Below are positions 8,335 to 16,671 of a stretch of DNA of 64,000 nucleotides, one piece after another. The stretch spans positions 2,170,001 through 2,234,000 of the forward strand of contig NZ_CP104578.1 in NCBI RefSeq assembly GCF_036826855.1, written 5' to 3'. The notes under the pieces were generated by a model, which had not been told where the DNA came from, made no database searches, and was given only the letters and a program-made list of their open reading frames with translations. The stretch's first letter is position 1. Every line of letters starts with the position of its first letter. This DNA is from Streptomyces sp. SJL17-4. GTDB taxonomy: Bacteria > Actinomycetota > Actinomycetes > Streptomycetales > Streptomycetaceae. The position numbers were made by a program, and so were the translations under genes.

Positions 8335-10161
8335 ATGACCTCCAGTCCGCCCACCCGCCGCCCACGCGGCATGCGATGTCTTGCGACGGCCACGGCACTG
8401 CTCACCGTGCTGCTCGCCGGCGTGTTCACCGCTCCATCGCCCGCGCTCGCCGAAAGCGCGGCCCCCGTGCCGGGCGACCCGCTGACCGGCAGCGGCGCCG
8501 TGCCCCGCACCGTTCTCACCGCGGCTCAGCTCTCCAGCGCCACCCCCACCGACACCGTCGTGGACAGCGCGTTCGCTCTGCCCCCCGAGGCGGCCCCGCC
8601 CGCACTCACGTTCGAGGGCACTTTGACCCTCAACGGCACCGCCACGGCCGGCGGCTACCGCAAGCTGAAGGACCCCTACGGCTACTCCGGCGCCGAGGCC
8701 ACCAAGCACCTCCCCCCGTTCAGCGCCACCCTCGTACAGAACGGCAGCCACCTCGTCCCCACCGTGCGCGGGCTGCGCTACACCGGGAACGCCTCCTGGA
8801 ACCTCGCCGTGGGAGCCGGCCGGGCTTGGCAGGAGGACGGCGACGGCGGCCGCACGCGCGCCGCGCTGCCCTTCGCACTGGTCGAACGGAACGCCAACTG
8901 CGTGCACAACGGGGTGCTCTCCTTCCTCTTCGACGCATCCTCCGTCTCCCAGGTCCGCTACCAGATCACCGCGGAGACCTGCGCCTACCACCAGTTCGAC
9001 ATGTGGGGCCAGGTGGCCGCCACCTACCAGCCGGGCACCGTCCCCGGCGGCGAAGCCGCGCGCGACGCCTACGCGGCCGAGGTCGCCGGCCGGCTGCCCA
9101 CCAAACCCATCGCGCAGCTCGCCACCGACCACCCCGGCGCCGGCGTGGACACCTCGAGGTTCGGCGCGGGAATCACCCCCACCGCGCTGAGCACCTACGG
9201 CTTCTACTACGACGGCGTGAACTACGTCGGCGGCTGCCAGACCAGGCAGGGCCAGTACCCGTTCTGCGGGCAGATGCTGCTGCCCTCCTACTCCACCGCC
9301 AAGTCCGCCTTCGCCGGCACCGCCCTGCTCCGGCTCGCCCAGCGCTACGGCACCGGTGTCGCGGACCAGCGCCTGACGGACCTGATACCGGAAACCGCCG
9401 GGAAGAGAGCCTGGTCGAATGTCACCGTCAATCACGCCCTGGACATGACCACCGGCAACTACACCTCGGCGGGCTTCGAGGTCGACGAGGCGGGCGGCAC
9501 CATGACCGACTTCTTCCTCGCCGAGCCCTACGCCACCAAGATGGACAAGGCGCTGTCCTTCCGTCGCAAGACCACCCCGGGCAGCAAGTGGGTCTACCAC
9601 ACCTCCGACACCTTCCTGGCAGCCCGCGCCATGAACAACTACCTCCAGAACCGGGCCGGTTCCGGCGCGGACCTGTTCCACATGCTCCGCGACGAGGTCC
9701 TCGCCCCGATCGGCGTCAGCCCGGAGGCCCGCGTCTCCTCCCGTACGGACAACAGCGCGGACGGCGTCCCCTTCGGCGGGTACGGGATGTTCTGGACCAA
9801 GGACGATGTCGCCAAGTTCGCCAAGTTCCTGAACAACGACGCCGGCGCGGTGGCCGGAACCCAGGTGCTGCACCCTGGCCTGCTGGCCGACTCCATGCAG
9901 CAGAACCCGTCCCGACGCGGCGCCACCACGACAGGCAGCGCACCGATGCACTACCAGAACGGCTTCTGGGGACAGGAGTTCACGTCCGCGGACAACCCCG
10001 CCTTCACCCAGCCGTTCCACGTACCGTTCATGTCCGGATACGGAGGCATCACCATCGCGATGATGCCCAACGGTTCCACGTACTACTACTTCAGCGACAA
10101 CAACGAATTCTCCTGGACCGCGGCGGTAGCCGAGTCCAACAAGCTCGCCCTCATGGTCTGA
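8335..10161 (+). CDS. secreted serine hydrolase, beta-lactamase/penicillin-binding type
   Basis: 608 aa. A signal peptide of about 39 residues (basic RRPRG, hydrophobic core, cleavage after SPALA) predicts secretion. After an N-terminal region of about 270 residues lies a serine hydrolase domain with the SxxK-type motif SYSTAKSAF and a YHTSD segment in the place of the class C YxN motif, then GYGMFWTKDD and a C-terminal GYGG. Members include class C beta-lactamases, D-aminopeptidases and esterases, so the substrate is open. The ATG at 8335 has GAGGG 7-8 bases upstream and begins the signal peptide; an ATG at 8296 lacks both. It is transcribed alone. Confidence 0.8.
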   Translation: MTSSPPTRRPRGMRCLATATALLTVLLAGVFTAPSPALAESAAPVPGDPLTGSGAVPRTVLTAAQLSSATPTDTVVDSAFALPPEAAPPALTFEGTLTLNGTATAGGYRKLKDPYGYSGAEATKHLPPFSATLVQNGSHLVPTVRGLRYTGNASWNLAVGAGRAWQEDGDGGRTRAALPFALVERNANCVHNGVLSFLFDASSVSQVRYQITAETCAYHQFDMWGQVAATYQPGTVPGGEAARDAYAAEVAGRLPTKPIAQLATDHPGAGVDTSRFGAGITPTALSTYGFYYDGVNYVGGCQTRQGQYPFCGQMLLPSYSTAKSAFAGTALLRLAQRYGTGVADQRLTDLIPETAGKRAWSNVTVNHALDMTTGNYTSAGFEVDEAGGTMTDFFLAEPYATKMDKALSFRRKTTPGSKWVYHTSDTFLAARAMNNYLQNRAGSGADLFHMLRDEVLAPIGVSPEARVSSRTDNSADGVPFGGYGMFWTKDDVAKFAKFLNNDAGAVAGTQVLHPGLLADSMQQNPSRRGATTTGSAPMHYQNGFWGQEFTSADNPAFTQPFHVPFMSGYGGITIAMMPNGSTYYYFSDNNEFSWTAAVAESNKLALMV

Positions 10162-10740
10162 CCCACGAGCGGACTGCGGCTCCCGCCCGCCGAGGCCGGA
10201 GTTCTCGTCTTCTTCCGAGCGTCGAACCCATGGCAGGGTCGCGCGCCGACCGGCCGGTCTCAACAGTCCGGTGAACCGCTCGTGGACCAAGGAACTCCGG
10301 CTCGGCGCGTACGACCTGGCAGTCCGAGCAGCGCCCAGGCCTCTCCCCAGAGGCCGGGGCGCCTCTTCGTGCCCGCCACCACATGCCCCTGCTGTCGCAC
10401 GACTGCGCCCTCGCCTGCCGCTGCCCCCGGGCCCCGGACCGTCTTCATCGGCTTTGGGAGCATGGCGTCCGGTGACGGGGAGCGGCAGAGCGAGATCGCC
10501 GTGCGAGCCTGCGCCGCGCCGGGCTGAGCGGCATCCTCCAGGCCGGCAGTGCCGGACCGGCCGCCGACGTGGCCGAGGGCGGGCGGGTCAGGTCCTCAAG
10601 GCCTGGGCACAGATCGGGTGACCGTCCGCGAGGCGGATGGGGATGTCCCCCTGCGCGTCGGACACGCTGAAAGGGATCCGCATGATCCCAAAAACAAAAA
10701 GACCGCCGATGGCGGTCAGGGCTACCCGGACTGACTCAGG
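10162..10740. other. intergenic stretch, no gene recognised except a terminator
   Basis: About 580 bases after the secreted hydrolase. Open frames here are short and lack ribosome-binding sites. A leftward terminator occupies 10690-10717. A 31-codon leftward frame starting at 10682 lies beyond that terminator and looks like debris. The right edge meets an IS3 remnant. Confidence 0.5.
10690..10717 (-). terminator. rho-independent terminator (leftward)
   Basis: On the minus strand GACCGCC-ATC-GGCGGTC forms a 7-bp stem with a 3-base loop, directly followed by TTTTTGTTTTT. This is a textbook terminator and unusual here, where most hairpins lack a U-tract. It would end transcripts coming from the HATPase/APC permease genes on the right. 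Confidence 0.8.
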
Positions 10741-11167
10741 TCCGGCGCCATGGCCCTGTACGAGTCCACGCCCGGGGCGACGTACAAGAACATCGCCACC
10801 GACCTGGGCGTCGACCGGGCCACCCTGCGTGAGTGGGTGCCGCGTGGCCGGCAACGGCCGCGTCGCCGCCGTTGCCACGTCCGAGGCCGTCTGCCCGGCC
10901 GGCCTGGCCGGACAGACGGCCTCGTCCACAGACCCGGTCGAGCACATCCGGCAGTTGGAGGCTCGGGGGCCGAGCTCGAGACAAGGGAGCGGGAGCCGGC
11001 GACCGAGCGGGACGCACTCCGCACGGCGGCCCGGCATTTCGCCGGTAGGGCGACGGCATCTGGCCGGTCCCGGTGACCGGGCAGCGGTCAAGCGGACCGA
11101 AGTCCCCGGACTCCAGAACGTAGAGGTCCAGCTCCTCCACGGAGAGGTTCTCCTCGAGAGTGGTCAT
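10736..11167 (-). CDS. short leader-like ORF running into the IS3 remnant
   Basis: The ATG at 11167 lies 9 bases after the HATPase stop. The first 36 residues are acidic and lie outside the IS remnant (beginning MTTLEENLSVEELDLYVLE, then SGDFGPLDRCPVTG). After that the frame is antisense to the IS3 fragment and proline/arginine-rich. The acidic ELDLYVLESGDF stretch faintly resembles the leader of FxLD-type lanthipeptide precursors, but the F is missing and no modification enzymes are nearby. Most likely a small gene whose 3' part was replaced by the insertion. Function unknown. Confidence 0.25.
   Translation of the reverse strand: MTTLEENLSVEELDLYVLESGDFGPLDRCPVTGTGQMPSPYRRNAGPPCGVRPARSPAPAPLSRARPPSLQLPDVLDRVCGRGRLSGQAGRADGLGRGNGGDAAVAGHAAPTHAGWPGRRPGRWRCSCTSPRAWTRTGPWRRT
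10741..11077 (+). pseudogene. IS3-family orfA (transposase HTH subunit) remnant
   Basis: The frame starting at 10750 reads ALYESTPGATYKNIATDLG then VDRATLREWV, the helix-turn-helix of IS3-type OrfA proteins. The homology then shifts frame (DPVEHIRQLEARG) and shifts back to AELETREREPATERDALR and TAARHFAG, the leucine-zipper-like end of OrfA. Two compensating frameshifts, no orfB and no visible terminal repeats make this a dead fragment. Its start abuts the terminator at 10690-10717, and it ends about 90 bases short of a small leftward ORF. Confidence 0.7.
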
Positions 11168-11176
11168 CGAGGGTGG

Positions 11177-11635
11177 TCAACGACGGGGGCCTGCCGTCAG
11201 GGCGAGTACGGCGATGACGATCTTTCCGTTCTCGGTCTCCTCGACTGACCAGGCGCTGGCGAGGCTGTCCACGATGAACAGGCCGCGCCCGCTCGCGGCC
11301 ACCGTCGCCTCGTCGACAGACGAGTTCGAAGGCCGGACGGGGACGGCGGTGATGTCGGCCCCGCGGTCGACGACGCCCAATGCCGCACCGAACTCGTAGG
11401 CCTCAACCCTTATGAGGACCGCGCCGCTGCTGTGCTGGATGGCGTTGGCGATGAGTTCGCTGGCCACCAGCATGGCGTCGAAGAGCTGATCCTCCGCCTT
11501 GCCGTCCAGGACGTCGGCCAGGACGGTACGGGCGGCGCGCTGCGGAGCATCGAGGCCGTCGAGCACCACATCGCGCTGGATCAGCAGGTCTCCGAGGGTC
11601 CGGTCATGCACAAGTTCAGCAGTTGTCGTGGGCAT
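11177..11635 (-). CDS. ATP-binding anti-sigma-type regulator (HATPase_c, RsbW-like)
   Basis: 152 aa. A HATPase fold is shown by the N-box-like ELIANAIQHSSG, the GVVDRGAD segment and the G-box ASGRGLFIVD. There is no histidine phosphoacceptor domain, so it resembles RsbW/SpoIIAB-type kinases that bind sigma factors or anti-anti-sigma factors. The ATG has GAGGAG 6-7 bases upstream. It follows the APC permease after 28 bases on the same strand, so it may be cotranscribed with the permease-hydrolase unit. Partner unknown. Confidence 0.8.
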   Translation of the reverse strand: MPTTTAELVHDRTLGDLLIQRDVVLDGLDAPQRAARTVLADVLDGKAEDQLFDAMLVASELIANAIQHSSGAVLIRVEAYEFGAALGVVDRGADITAVPVRPSNSSVDEATVAASGRGLFIVDSLASAWSVEETENGKIVIAVLALTAGPRR

Positions 11636-11663
11636 CGTCGTCTCCTCGCATCGGGAGGGATCG

Positions 11664-13034
11664 CTACACGGTGGCTCTGTCCGTGGCCGCGGGGTCGTCG
11701 TCGAAGGTCATCTCCGGTGCGGGTCGGCGGAAGCCCTTGGTCAGGACGGCCAGGTAGACGACGCCGATCGCCAGCCAGACGCCGCCGATCTGGAGTGCAA
11801 CGCCATCGAGCCTCGTGAGCAGGTAGAGGGAGACGCCGACGCCGATGGCCGGCATCACCAGGTACGAGAAGAGGTTGGGGGTGCGGCCGTCTCTGCGCTC
11901 TCGGACCAGGTGGGCGATCACGCAGACGTTCACCAGGGCGAAGCCGAGGAAGGCGCCGAAGTTGATGAACGAGGTGGCTGTGGTCAGGTCGAGTTTCATG
12001 GCGACGACACCGGCGGCCGCAGTCAGCAGCAGGTTCAGGACGGGCGTGCCGGTCTTCCCCGACAGCTTGCCGAAGATCGCCTTGGGCAGTGCGCCGTCGC
12101 GTCCCATGACGTACATGAGCCGGGCGGCGGAGGCTTGCAGGGCAATACAGGAGGCGATGGATCCGGCGATGGTGACGAAGTTGATCATCTCGGCGTACGT
12201 CTCGCCGCCGACCTGGACCTTCAGGTGGTAGGCGGCCGCGTCGACGTCAATGAACGTCGCGCCGGGGTGAACCAGTTGCATCACGAAGGACAGCACGATG
12301 AAGATCGCTCCGGCGGCGATGACGCAGCCGATGATGCCGCGGCCGATCGTCCTCGCCCCGCCCCTGGCCTCCTCGCCCAGTGTGGAGACGGCGTCGAAGC
12401 CGAGGAAGGAGTACGCGGCGATGGCAGCGGCCGCAGTGACCGCGCCGATCGAAGTGCCGGAGTTCCACAGAGCGTCCGTGGCGGAGGCGGACGAGCCGTG
12501 CTCGCCGAGGAAGACGACGCACAGGGTGGCGAAGAGGACCAGCGACCCCAGAGCGATGAACATCAGGACCTTGTTGACGCGGTCCGCGAGCTTCATGCCG
12601 AAGATGTTGATGGCGGTGGTGATGCCCACCGAGACGATCAGCCAGACCCACTTGGGTATGTCAGGGAACTGGGCGTTGAAGTAGATCGCCGTGATCAGCC
12701 AGCCGACCATCGGGATGAAGAAGTAGTCGAGCAGCATCGCCCAGCCGGACAGGAAACCGATGCGACTGTCGAGCATCTTGCGGGCGTAGGTGTAGACCGA
12801 CCCCGCGCCGGGCACGGCGCGCGCCATCTTCGCGTAACTCAGCCCGGTGAGCAGCATCGCGAGGGTGGCGACGGCGAACGCGGTGGGGGCCACGCCGCCG
12901 CTGGTGGCGGCGACCACACCGAACATGGTGACGACGATGCCAGGGGAGATGTAGGCCAGGCCGAACAGAACGACGGAGAAGAGGCTCAGGTCGCCCTTCA
13001 GTCTCATGCTGTTCCCAGTGGTCTCGCTGTTCAT
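11664..13034 (-). CDS. APC-family amino acid/polyamine permease
   Basis: 456 aa with about 12 hydrophobic segments. The first helix region carries FGLAYISPGIVVTMFG, the unwound helix motif of APC transporters, and the GAGSVYTYARKML segment follows. It resembles PuuP-type putrescine and other amine importers more than classical amino acid exchangers, but the substrate is not readable. Its ATG overlaps the upstream amidohydrolase stop by 4 bases (ATGA at 13031-13034), so hydrolase and transporter are coupled. Transcription starts near the second LysR-type block at 14021-14064. Confidence 0.87.
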   Translation of the reverse strand: MNSETTGNSMRLKGDLSLFSVVLFGLAYISPGIVVTMFGVVAATSGGVAPTAFAVATLAMLLTGLSYAKMARAVPGAGSVYTYARKMLDSRIGFLSGWAMLLDYFFIPMVGWLITAIYFNAQFPDIPKWVWLIVSVGITTAINIFGMKLADRVNKVLMFIALGSLVLFATLCVVFLGEHGSSASATDALWNSGTSIGAVTAAAAIAAYSFLGFDAVSTLGEEARGGARTIGRGIIGCVIAAGAIFIVLSFVMQLVHPGATFIDVDAAAYHLKVQVGGETYAEMINFVTIAGSIASCIALQASAARLMYVMGRDGALPKAIFGKLSGKTGTPVLNLLLTAAAGVVAMKLDLTTATSFINFGAFLGFALVNVCVIAHLVRERRDGRTPNLFSYLVMPAIGVGVSLYLLTRLDGVALQIGGVWLAIGVVYLAVLTKGFRRPAPEMTFDDDPAATDRATV

Positions 13035-13909
13035 CGTCGTGGCTCCTCGGTGGGGTGGGCGGCGTTCCAGGTGGCGGGGTCGATGCGGCCCCCGTACAGC
13101 GGGAGGTCGAGGGCTGGGTCGCCGGGGCGGAATTGGTCCCAGATCCGGTTGAGGCCGGCGGTGCCGTAGCGGCGGACGTTGCTGACCTCGTCGAGGTCGA
13201 TGACGTCGGTGAGGGTGGAGTCGCCGGCATCGACGGTTTCGGCGCGCACCGTGCCCTGGGGATCGATGACGAGGCTGCGGCCGATCCCGGAGGGGGCAGC
13301 GGAATTGACGCTGGCGACGAAGACCTGATTGGCGATGGCGTTGGCGCGGTTGAGGACGACTTCTTGTGCGCGGTCGCTCGTCGGCGTGCGGACCACGTTG
13401 ACGATCAGCTCGGCGCCCATCCAGGCCAGGTGGCGGGAGATCTCCGGGAACCAGGTGTCGTAGCAGATGGACAGTCCGATGCGGCCGACCCCGGCGAGGT
13501 CGACGACCTCGAACCGGTTGCCGGGTGCGGTCGTCTCGTACGGGCGCCACGGGCAGATCTTGCGGTACGCGGCGAGGCGCTCGCCCTGTGGCGAATAAAC
13601 GGGTGTCGTGTTGTGGACGCGGTCGCCGGTGCCTCGCTCGTAGACGCTGCCGGGTACCAGCCAGATGCCCAGATCCCCCGCGAGCTCGGCGAAGACCGCG
13701 TCGCGTTTGCCGTCGAGCGGCTCGGCCGCCTGCTCCGGGTCGGCCGGGACGCCGGGGGCGCTCTCGCCGAGGTGCAGTTCGGGGTAGACGACGAGGGCGC
13801 CAGGTGCGCGCAGTTTCACGCGCCGCTCTACGTCGGCGGTAAAGCCTGCGAGGTCGTCGGCCGGGCGACCGGGCGCCTGGGCGAGGATCAAGGGCAGGGG
13901 GCGGGCCAT
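13031..13909 (-). CDS. nitrilase-superfamily carbon-nitrogen hydrolase (paralogue 2)
   Basis: 292 aa with the triad E44 (VVYPELHL), K117 (AYRKICPW) and C149 (GLSICYDTW). It is clearly related to the hydrolase at 555-1460, sharing the TSDR-QE-VL-RANAI-NQV pattern. The ATG at 13909 lacks a good Shine-Dalgarno sequence, but upstream codons lack family homology and no better in-frame start is visible. It is the first gene of a two-gene unit with the APC permease, and the LysR-type block lies about 110 bases upstream of the start. Inferred: acts on a compound imported by the permease; the two paralogues may act on related substrates. Confidence 0.85.
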   Translation of the reverse strand: MARPLPLILAQAPGRPADDLAGFTADVERRVKLRAPGALVVYPELHLGESAPGVPADPEQAAEPLDGKRDAVFAELAGDLGIWLVPGSVYERGTGDRVHNTTPVYSPQGERLAAYRKICPWRPYETTAPGNRFEVVDLAGVGRIGLSICYDTWFPEISRHLAWMGAELIVNVVRTPTSDRAQEVVLNRANAIANQVFVASVNSAAPSGIGRSLVIDPQGTVRAETVDAGDSTLTDVIDLDEVSNVRRYGTAGLNRIWDQFRPGDPALDLPLYGGRIDPATWNAAHPTEEPRR

Positions 13910-14282
13910 GCGGGAACACCAGCCAATCGAAGGATGCGTTTTACCCGGAAAGTCGACGGAGATTCGGTCTCCGATAACCAAGAGTTCCGGTGAAATAAGA
14001 ATGCGACCAATCAGCCATAGCCTCAAATACTTGGAAGGGTTGATTAACATGCCTGTGAGGCATGAAGGCGTCACGTGGCCTGCGCCGGGGCCGCCCGCGC
14101 CGACACCACCGAGGTCGCAGTGGATGCACTGACCACCGGCATGCTCACCCGTTTCTGGCCACCCGAGATTCGGGGGCACCCGCCTCAACATACCGACGAG
14201 TAACGCATAGATTGCACGGTGTAATCGGTAACGATCTCAGCGCACGCCTTGCGTAACGGCTCGTAACCTTTAGCCTCCGTGC
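13910..14282. other. divergent regulatory region
   Basis: 373 bases between the second hydrolase (leftward) and the hypothetical gene at 14283 (rightward). It contains the LysR-type block. On the right it has repeated GTAAC words (14200, 14228, 14253, 14263). A TAGCCT hexamer at 14271-14276 lies 6 bases before the downstream ATG, with TTGCGT at 14249-14254. No gene seen. Confidence 0.5.
14021..14064. promoter_or_regulatory. putative LysR-box and promoter, copy 2
   Basis: Matches 36 of 44 positions of the block at 6895-6938, in the same orientation relative to a leftward amidohydrolase unit. The dyad CATGCCT-GTG-AGGCATG occupies 14048-14064. A TATGGC hexamer (14014-14019) takes the place of the TATAGC seen beside copy 1. 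Conservation at two loci 7 kb apart supports a common regulator, most simply the LysR protein at 6954. Confidence 0.72.
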
Positions 14283-15239
14283 ATGGCATTTCTCTCAAGT
14301 CGCCGCAGACGAGCGCGTATTGCCCTGGAATTCGACGACGCCGCTCTCGGCCGGCTGCTGAAGTCCCTCCAGGCGACGCCGAATACGGGCGCGCTCGGGA
14401 CAACGGACCTGTACATGGCCCAGATATCCCGTCTCTTGAACCAGAGCCGGGCCGACTGGGACCGCCGCACCCATCAGCTCTCCGTGCTGGCGTACCGCCT
14501 GTCCGAATCGCATGGGCCCCGCGCCTGGGCCTCTCGTGAGCCGCGCAACGCGACCGCGCTCATCCTCTCCGCTTGGGCGCAGCTCGAACGCGGACGCTCC
14601 CGGGGACGCCTGGAGGACTCTGCCGGCATCGCCGACAGCTGTCTGCGCGCCGCCGAACTGGCGCCGGAGGACCCCACTCCCTGGGTGGTCATGCTGGGGC
14701 TCTCACGGCTCGAGCGCCGCAGTCAGCCGGAGGTGTTCGGCCTGTGGAACGAGGTGCTGGCCCGCGACCGCTGGAACCGCGAGGCGTATCTGAGCATGCT
14801 GCGCTATCTGGGGCCGGAGGAGATGGGATCGCGCAGCCAGGTACTGGACTTCGTCGACGCGATCCGCGCCCGCATACCCACGAACGCGCCCTGCGCGGCC
14901 ACCGAGCTGACCGCCCAGGTACTGCAGTACCACTCCGTCCTCGCCCTGGGCGGAGTCGAGGCGCTGATGGCACGCAACCACTGGGCCCACGCATCGGCCG
15001 CTCAGGCCCTCGACCGTGCGGCACACACCTGGGCCCAGCCCGGGTTCTTCCACCACGCGGCAGCCCTCGCCGACCTGAACCTGCTGGCCTACGCACTGAC
15101 GGCCGCCGAGCGGCGCGGCGAGGCCCGCCCGGTCTTCGAGGCGATCAACGGCATGGTCACAATCTGGCCCTGGAGCGTCGGAGGTGACCCGGTGTCCGAG
15201 TTCGAGAAGGCACGGAGCAGGAGCGGGACTGGCACGTGA
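14283..15239 (+). CDS. hypothetical helical-repeat (TPR-like) protein
   Basis: 318 aa, predicted soluble. After a basic start (SSRRRRARIALEFDD) the protein is almost wholly alpha-helical, rich in alanine, leucine and tryptophan. Blocks such as NATALILSAWAQLERGRS and DPTPWVVMLGLSRLERRS read like tetratricopeptide-type helix pairs. Similar Streptomyces proteins are annotated only as hypothetical. No ribosome-binding site precedes the ATG; a TAGCCT hexamer 6 bases upstream would fit a leaderless mRNA. No neighbour suggests a role. Confidence 0.6.
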   Translation: MAFLSSRRRRARIALEFDDAALGRLLKSLQATPNTGALGTTDLYMAQISRLLNQSRADWDRRTHQLSVLAYRLSESHGPRAWASREPRNATALILSAWAQLERGRSRGRLEDSAGIADSCLRAAELAPEDPTPWVVMLGLSRLERRSQPEVFGLWNEVLARDRWNREAYLSMLRYLGPEEMGSRSQVLDFVDAIRARIPTNAPCAATELTAQVLQYHSVLALGGVEALMARNHWAHASAAQALDRAAHTWAQPGFFHHAAALADLNLLAYALTAAERRGEARPVFEAINGMVTIWPWSVGGDPVSEFEKARSRSGTGT

Positions 15240-15472
15240 GTTGCCGGGCCCCTCACCTTCGGCTTGGAAGGCCGGACAGCTCTTGACGGCTGAGCAACGT
15301 GCGAGGGGCCAGGCATCCGCCGGGGCCTCTCCCACGAGTCATCAGCGGGGTATGCGATCTCTCCGGGAGCTTGAGTAGCGGGATCCTCCGTTGCCGGGAG
15401 ACACCCAACGCCGTTTTCCCTGCATCGGCCGCTACCCCGGCCTTGCCATGCTGTGGCACGACCGACCCGACG

Positions 15473-15855
15473 CCCTCAGGCCCTTTCTCGGCATGGAACC
15501 CATACGGCCCCTGACGCAACATGGACCGGACCCCGCCTAGCCTCACGGAGTGTCACTACCGAGAAGCGGGTGGGGCTGGGGCAGCCAACAGCTCAGCAGC
15601 CAGTGCCCCGGCCACCTCGGCGTACCTAAGAGCAGACAGCCGAGGGCTCCATTCGGTGGTCGCCAAGCCCACATGACGACCCATCAGAAACCGTGCCGTC
15701 CGTGCGTCAAACGTGCGTCACGTGCGTCGAATATGCGTCAAGATATCGCACCTAACGCACGTAACGCCCATAACGCACACTCGGAGAAACGCCAGGTCAG
15801 CGGCCCTTTTCAGCAGGCTCAAGGATCGCGACACACTCGACATGGTGGGTCACAA
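15473..15855. repeat. att-like repeat, copy 1 (with RNA methyltransferase 3' tail)
   Basis: First of three related segments. Bases 15695-15790 are identical over 96 bp to 55112-55207 and differ at about 9 positions from 35866-35961. To the left, a further 220 bp or so is similar in all three copies. To the right, 15791-15855 read leftward encode THHVECVAILEP then AEKGR and a stop, the C-terminal end of a TrmA-type methyltransferase related to but distinct from the intact gene at 55214. A weakly conserved right flank continues to about 15960 in copies 1 and 2. Confidence 0.8.
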
Positions 15856-16603
15856 AAAAGATGTAGAGCCAAGAATAGACTGATTAAAGCAGCTGATCAG
15901 AGGCTCGCGAGGCACAAAAGGGACTCAAGGTCAATGTGCGTTGCGTGCACTGTGAGCGCTCCGGGCGACTTCTGACGTGCACCAGAGAGTGCTGGCGGGT
16001 CTCCCGAGGCAGATAAACGGACAGGGGTCCTCTGGAACCATGGTTCGATCAAGCCCGGCTCGGCCCCGGCTGTTCGCCGGCCGGGGTCGGCGAGCGGGAC
16101 TGCCCTTGCGGAGAGTGCGTCTGCGTCGGCGCTGCTCGGGATGCCCTCCAAGTCCAACCGAACCAGCTCTAGCGGTGAAGGCGGGCCGGCTTTCCCCGAC
16201 ACCCAGACCGTCGAGCGCTCTTCTGCACCACCGGCAGCCCGCCGGCAAGCAACCCGGCAACGCCCGGAGGTAGGCCCTGCGGAAGCCGCATCGGCGTCCT
16301 GACGCCTGGCGCCCACAGCGACTTGGCCGACCTTGACGGATCCCCTACGTCGCCGACTCTCACCAGAGCGAGGCCTGCCGCGGTGGTTCAGATCGACGTA
16401 CCACGGTTCACTAGACAAGCGCCTGACGCTCGACAGCAGAGCCATAGGAGCAACTACATGTTCAGTAGGAATTTACTGAACCGACTTGAATGTCTTACCT
16501 CATCGCAATAAAAGCTCTCTCCGTGCTTGACATGGATCTGGCCACGGGTGCCTCATGGTGGACACCCCCGGCGGGCAGACCAGCGGCTCGGTCATCGGAC
16601 TCT

Positions 16604-16615
16604 GACAACGTTGTC
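16604..16615. promoter_or_regulatory. GACAACGTTGTC operator upstream of mannanase
   Basis: Perfect 12-bp palindrome 56 bases before the mannanase ATG. The same sequence occurs at 34643-34654 (before the ROK kinase) and, with one change, at 35394-35405. Its form and size fit LacI-family operators, and two LacI regulators lie in the same locus. Confidence 0.65.
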
Positions 16616-16671
16616 TCGTCATTAGAGTTCTGCGCGGACGGGGCTTATCCCCATTTCTCACGAGGAGAGGC

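Larger units (their letters stand above)
15240..16671. other. non-coding stretch containing att-like repeat copy 1
   Basis: About 1.4 kb without a convincing gene. The middle (about 15473-15960) is the first copy of the large repeat. After it the sequence is locally AT-richer (15850-15900). A long leftward frame (15897-16445) has no start signal or motif and was rejected. The right end carries the operator at 16604-16615 and the promoter of the mannanase gene. Confidence 0.6.

Noticed and set aside
7975..10290. 771-residue leftward open frame opposite the secreted serine hydrolase
   Set aside because: It is the codon shadow of a GC-rich gene; glycine/arginine/valine-rich, no motif and no start signal.
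11499..13169. 556-residue rightward frame opposite the APC permease
   Set aside because: Asp/Gly/Glu/His-rich shadow of a membrane protein gene, without motifs.
15791..15855. A separate small gene from the methyltransferase tail in repeat copy 1
   Set aside because: Only about 18 codons of C-terminus with no upstream coding part; it is a duplicated gene end, not a gene.
16230..16275. Riboswitch-like CCCGGCAACGCCC segment
   Set aside because: It only superficially resembles part of the SAM riboswitch; the rest of the consensus and a suitable downstream gene are missing.
15897..16445. 182-residue leftward frame in the gap before the first mannanase
   Set aside because: No ribosome-binding site, no recognisable domain, arginine/serine-rich; probably decayed island DNA.
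16527..16532. TTGACA as -35 box of the first mannanase
   Set aside because: No plausible -10 at 16-18 bp, and it lies far from the operator that should overlap the promoter.
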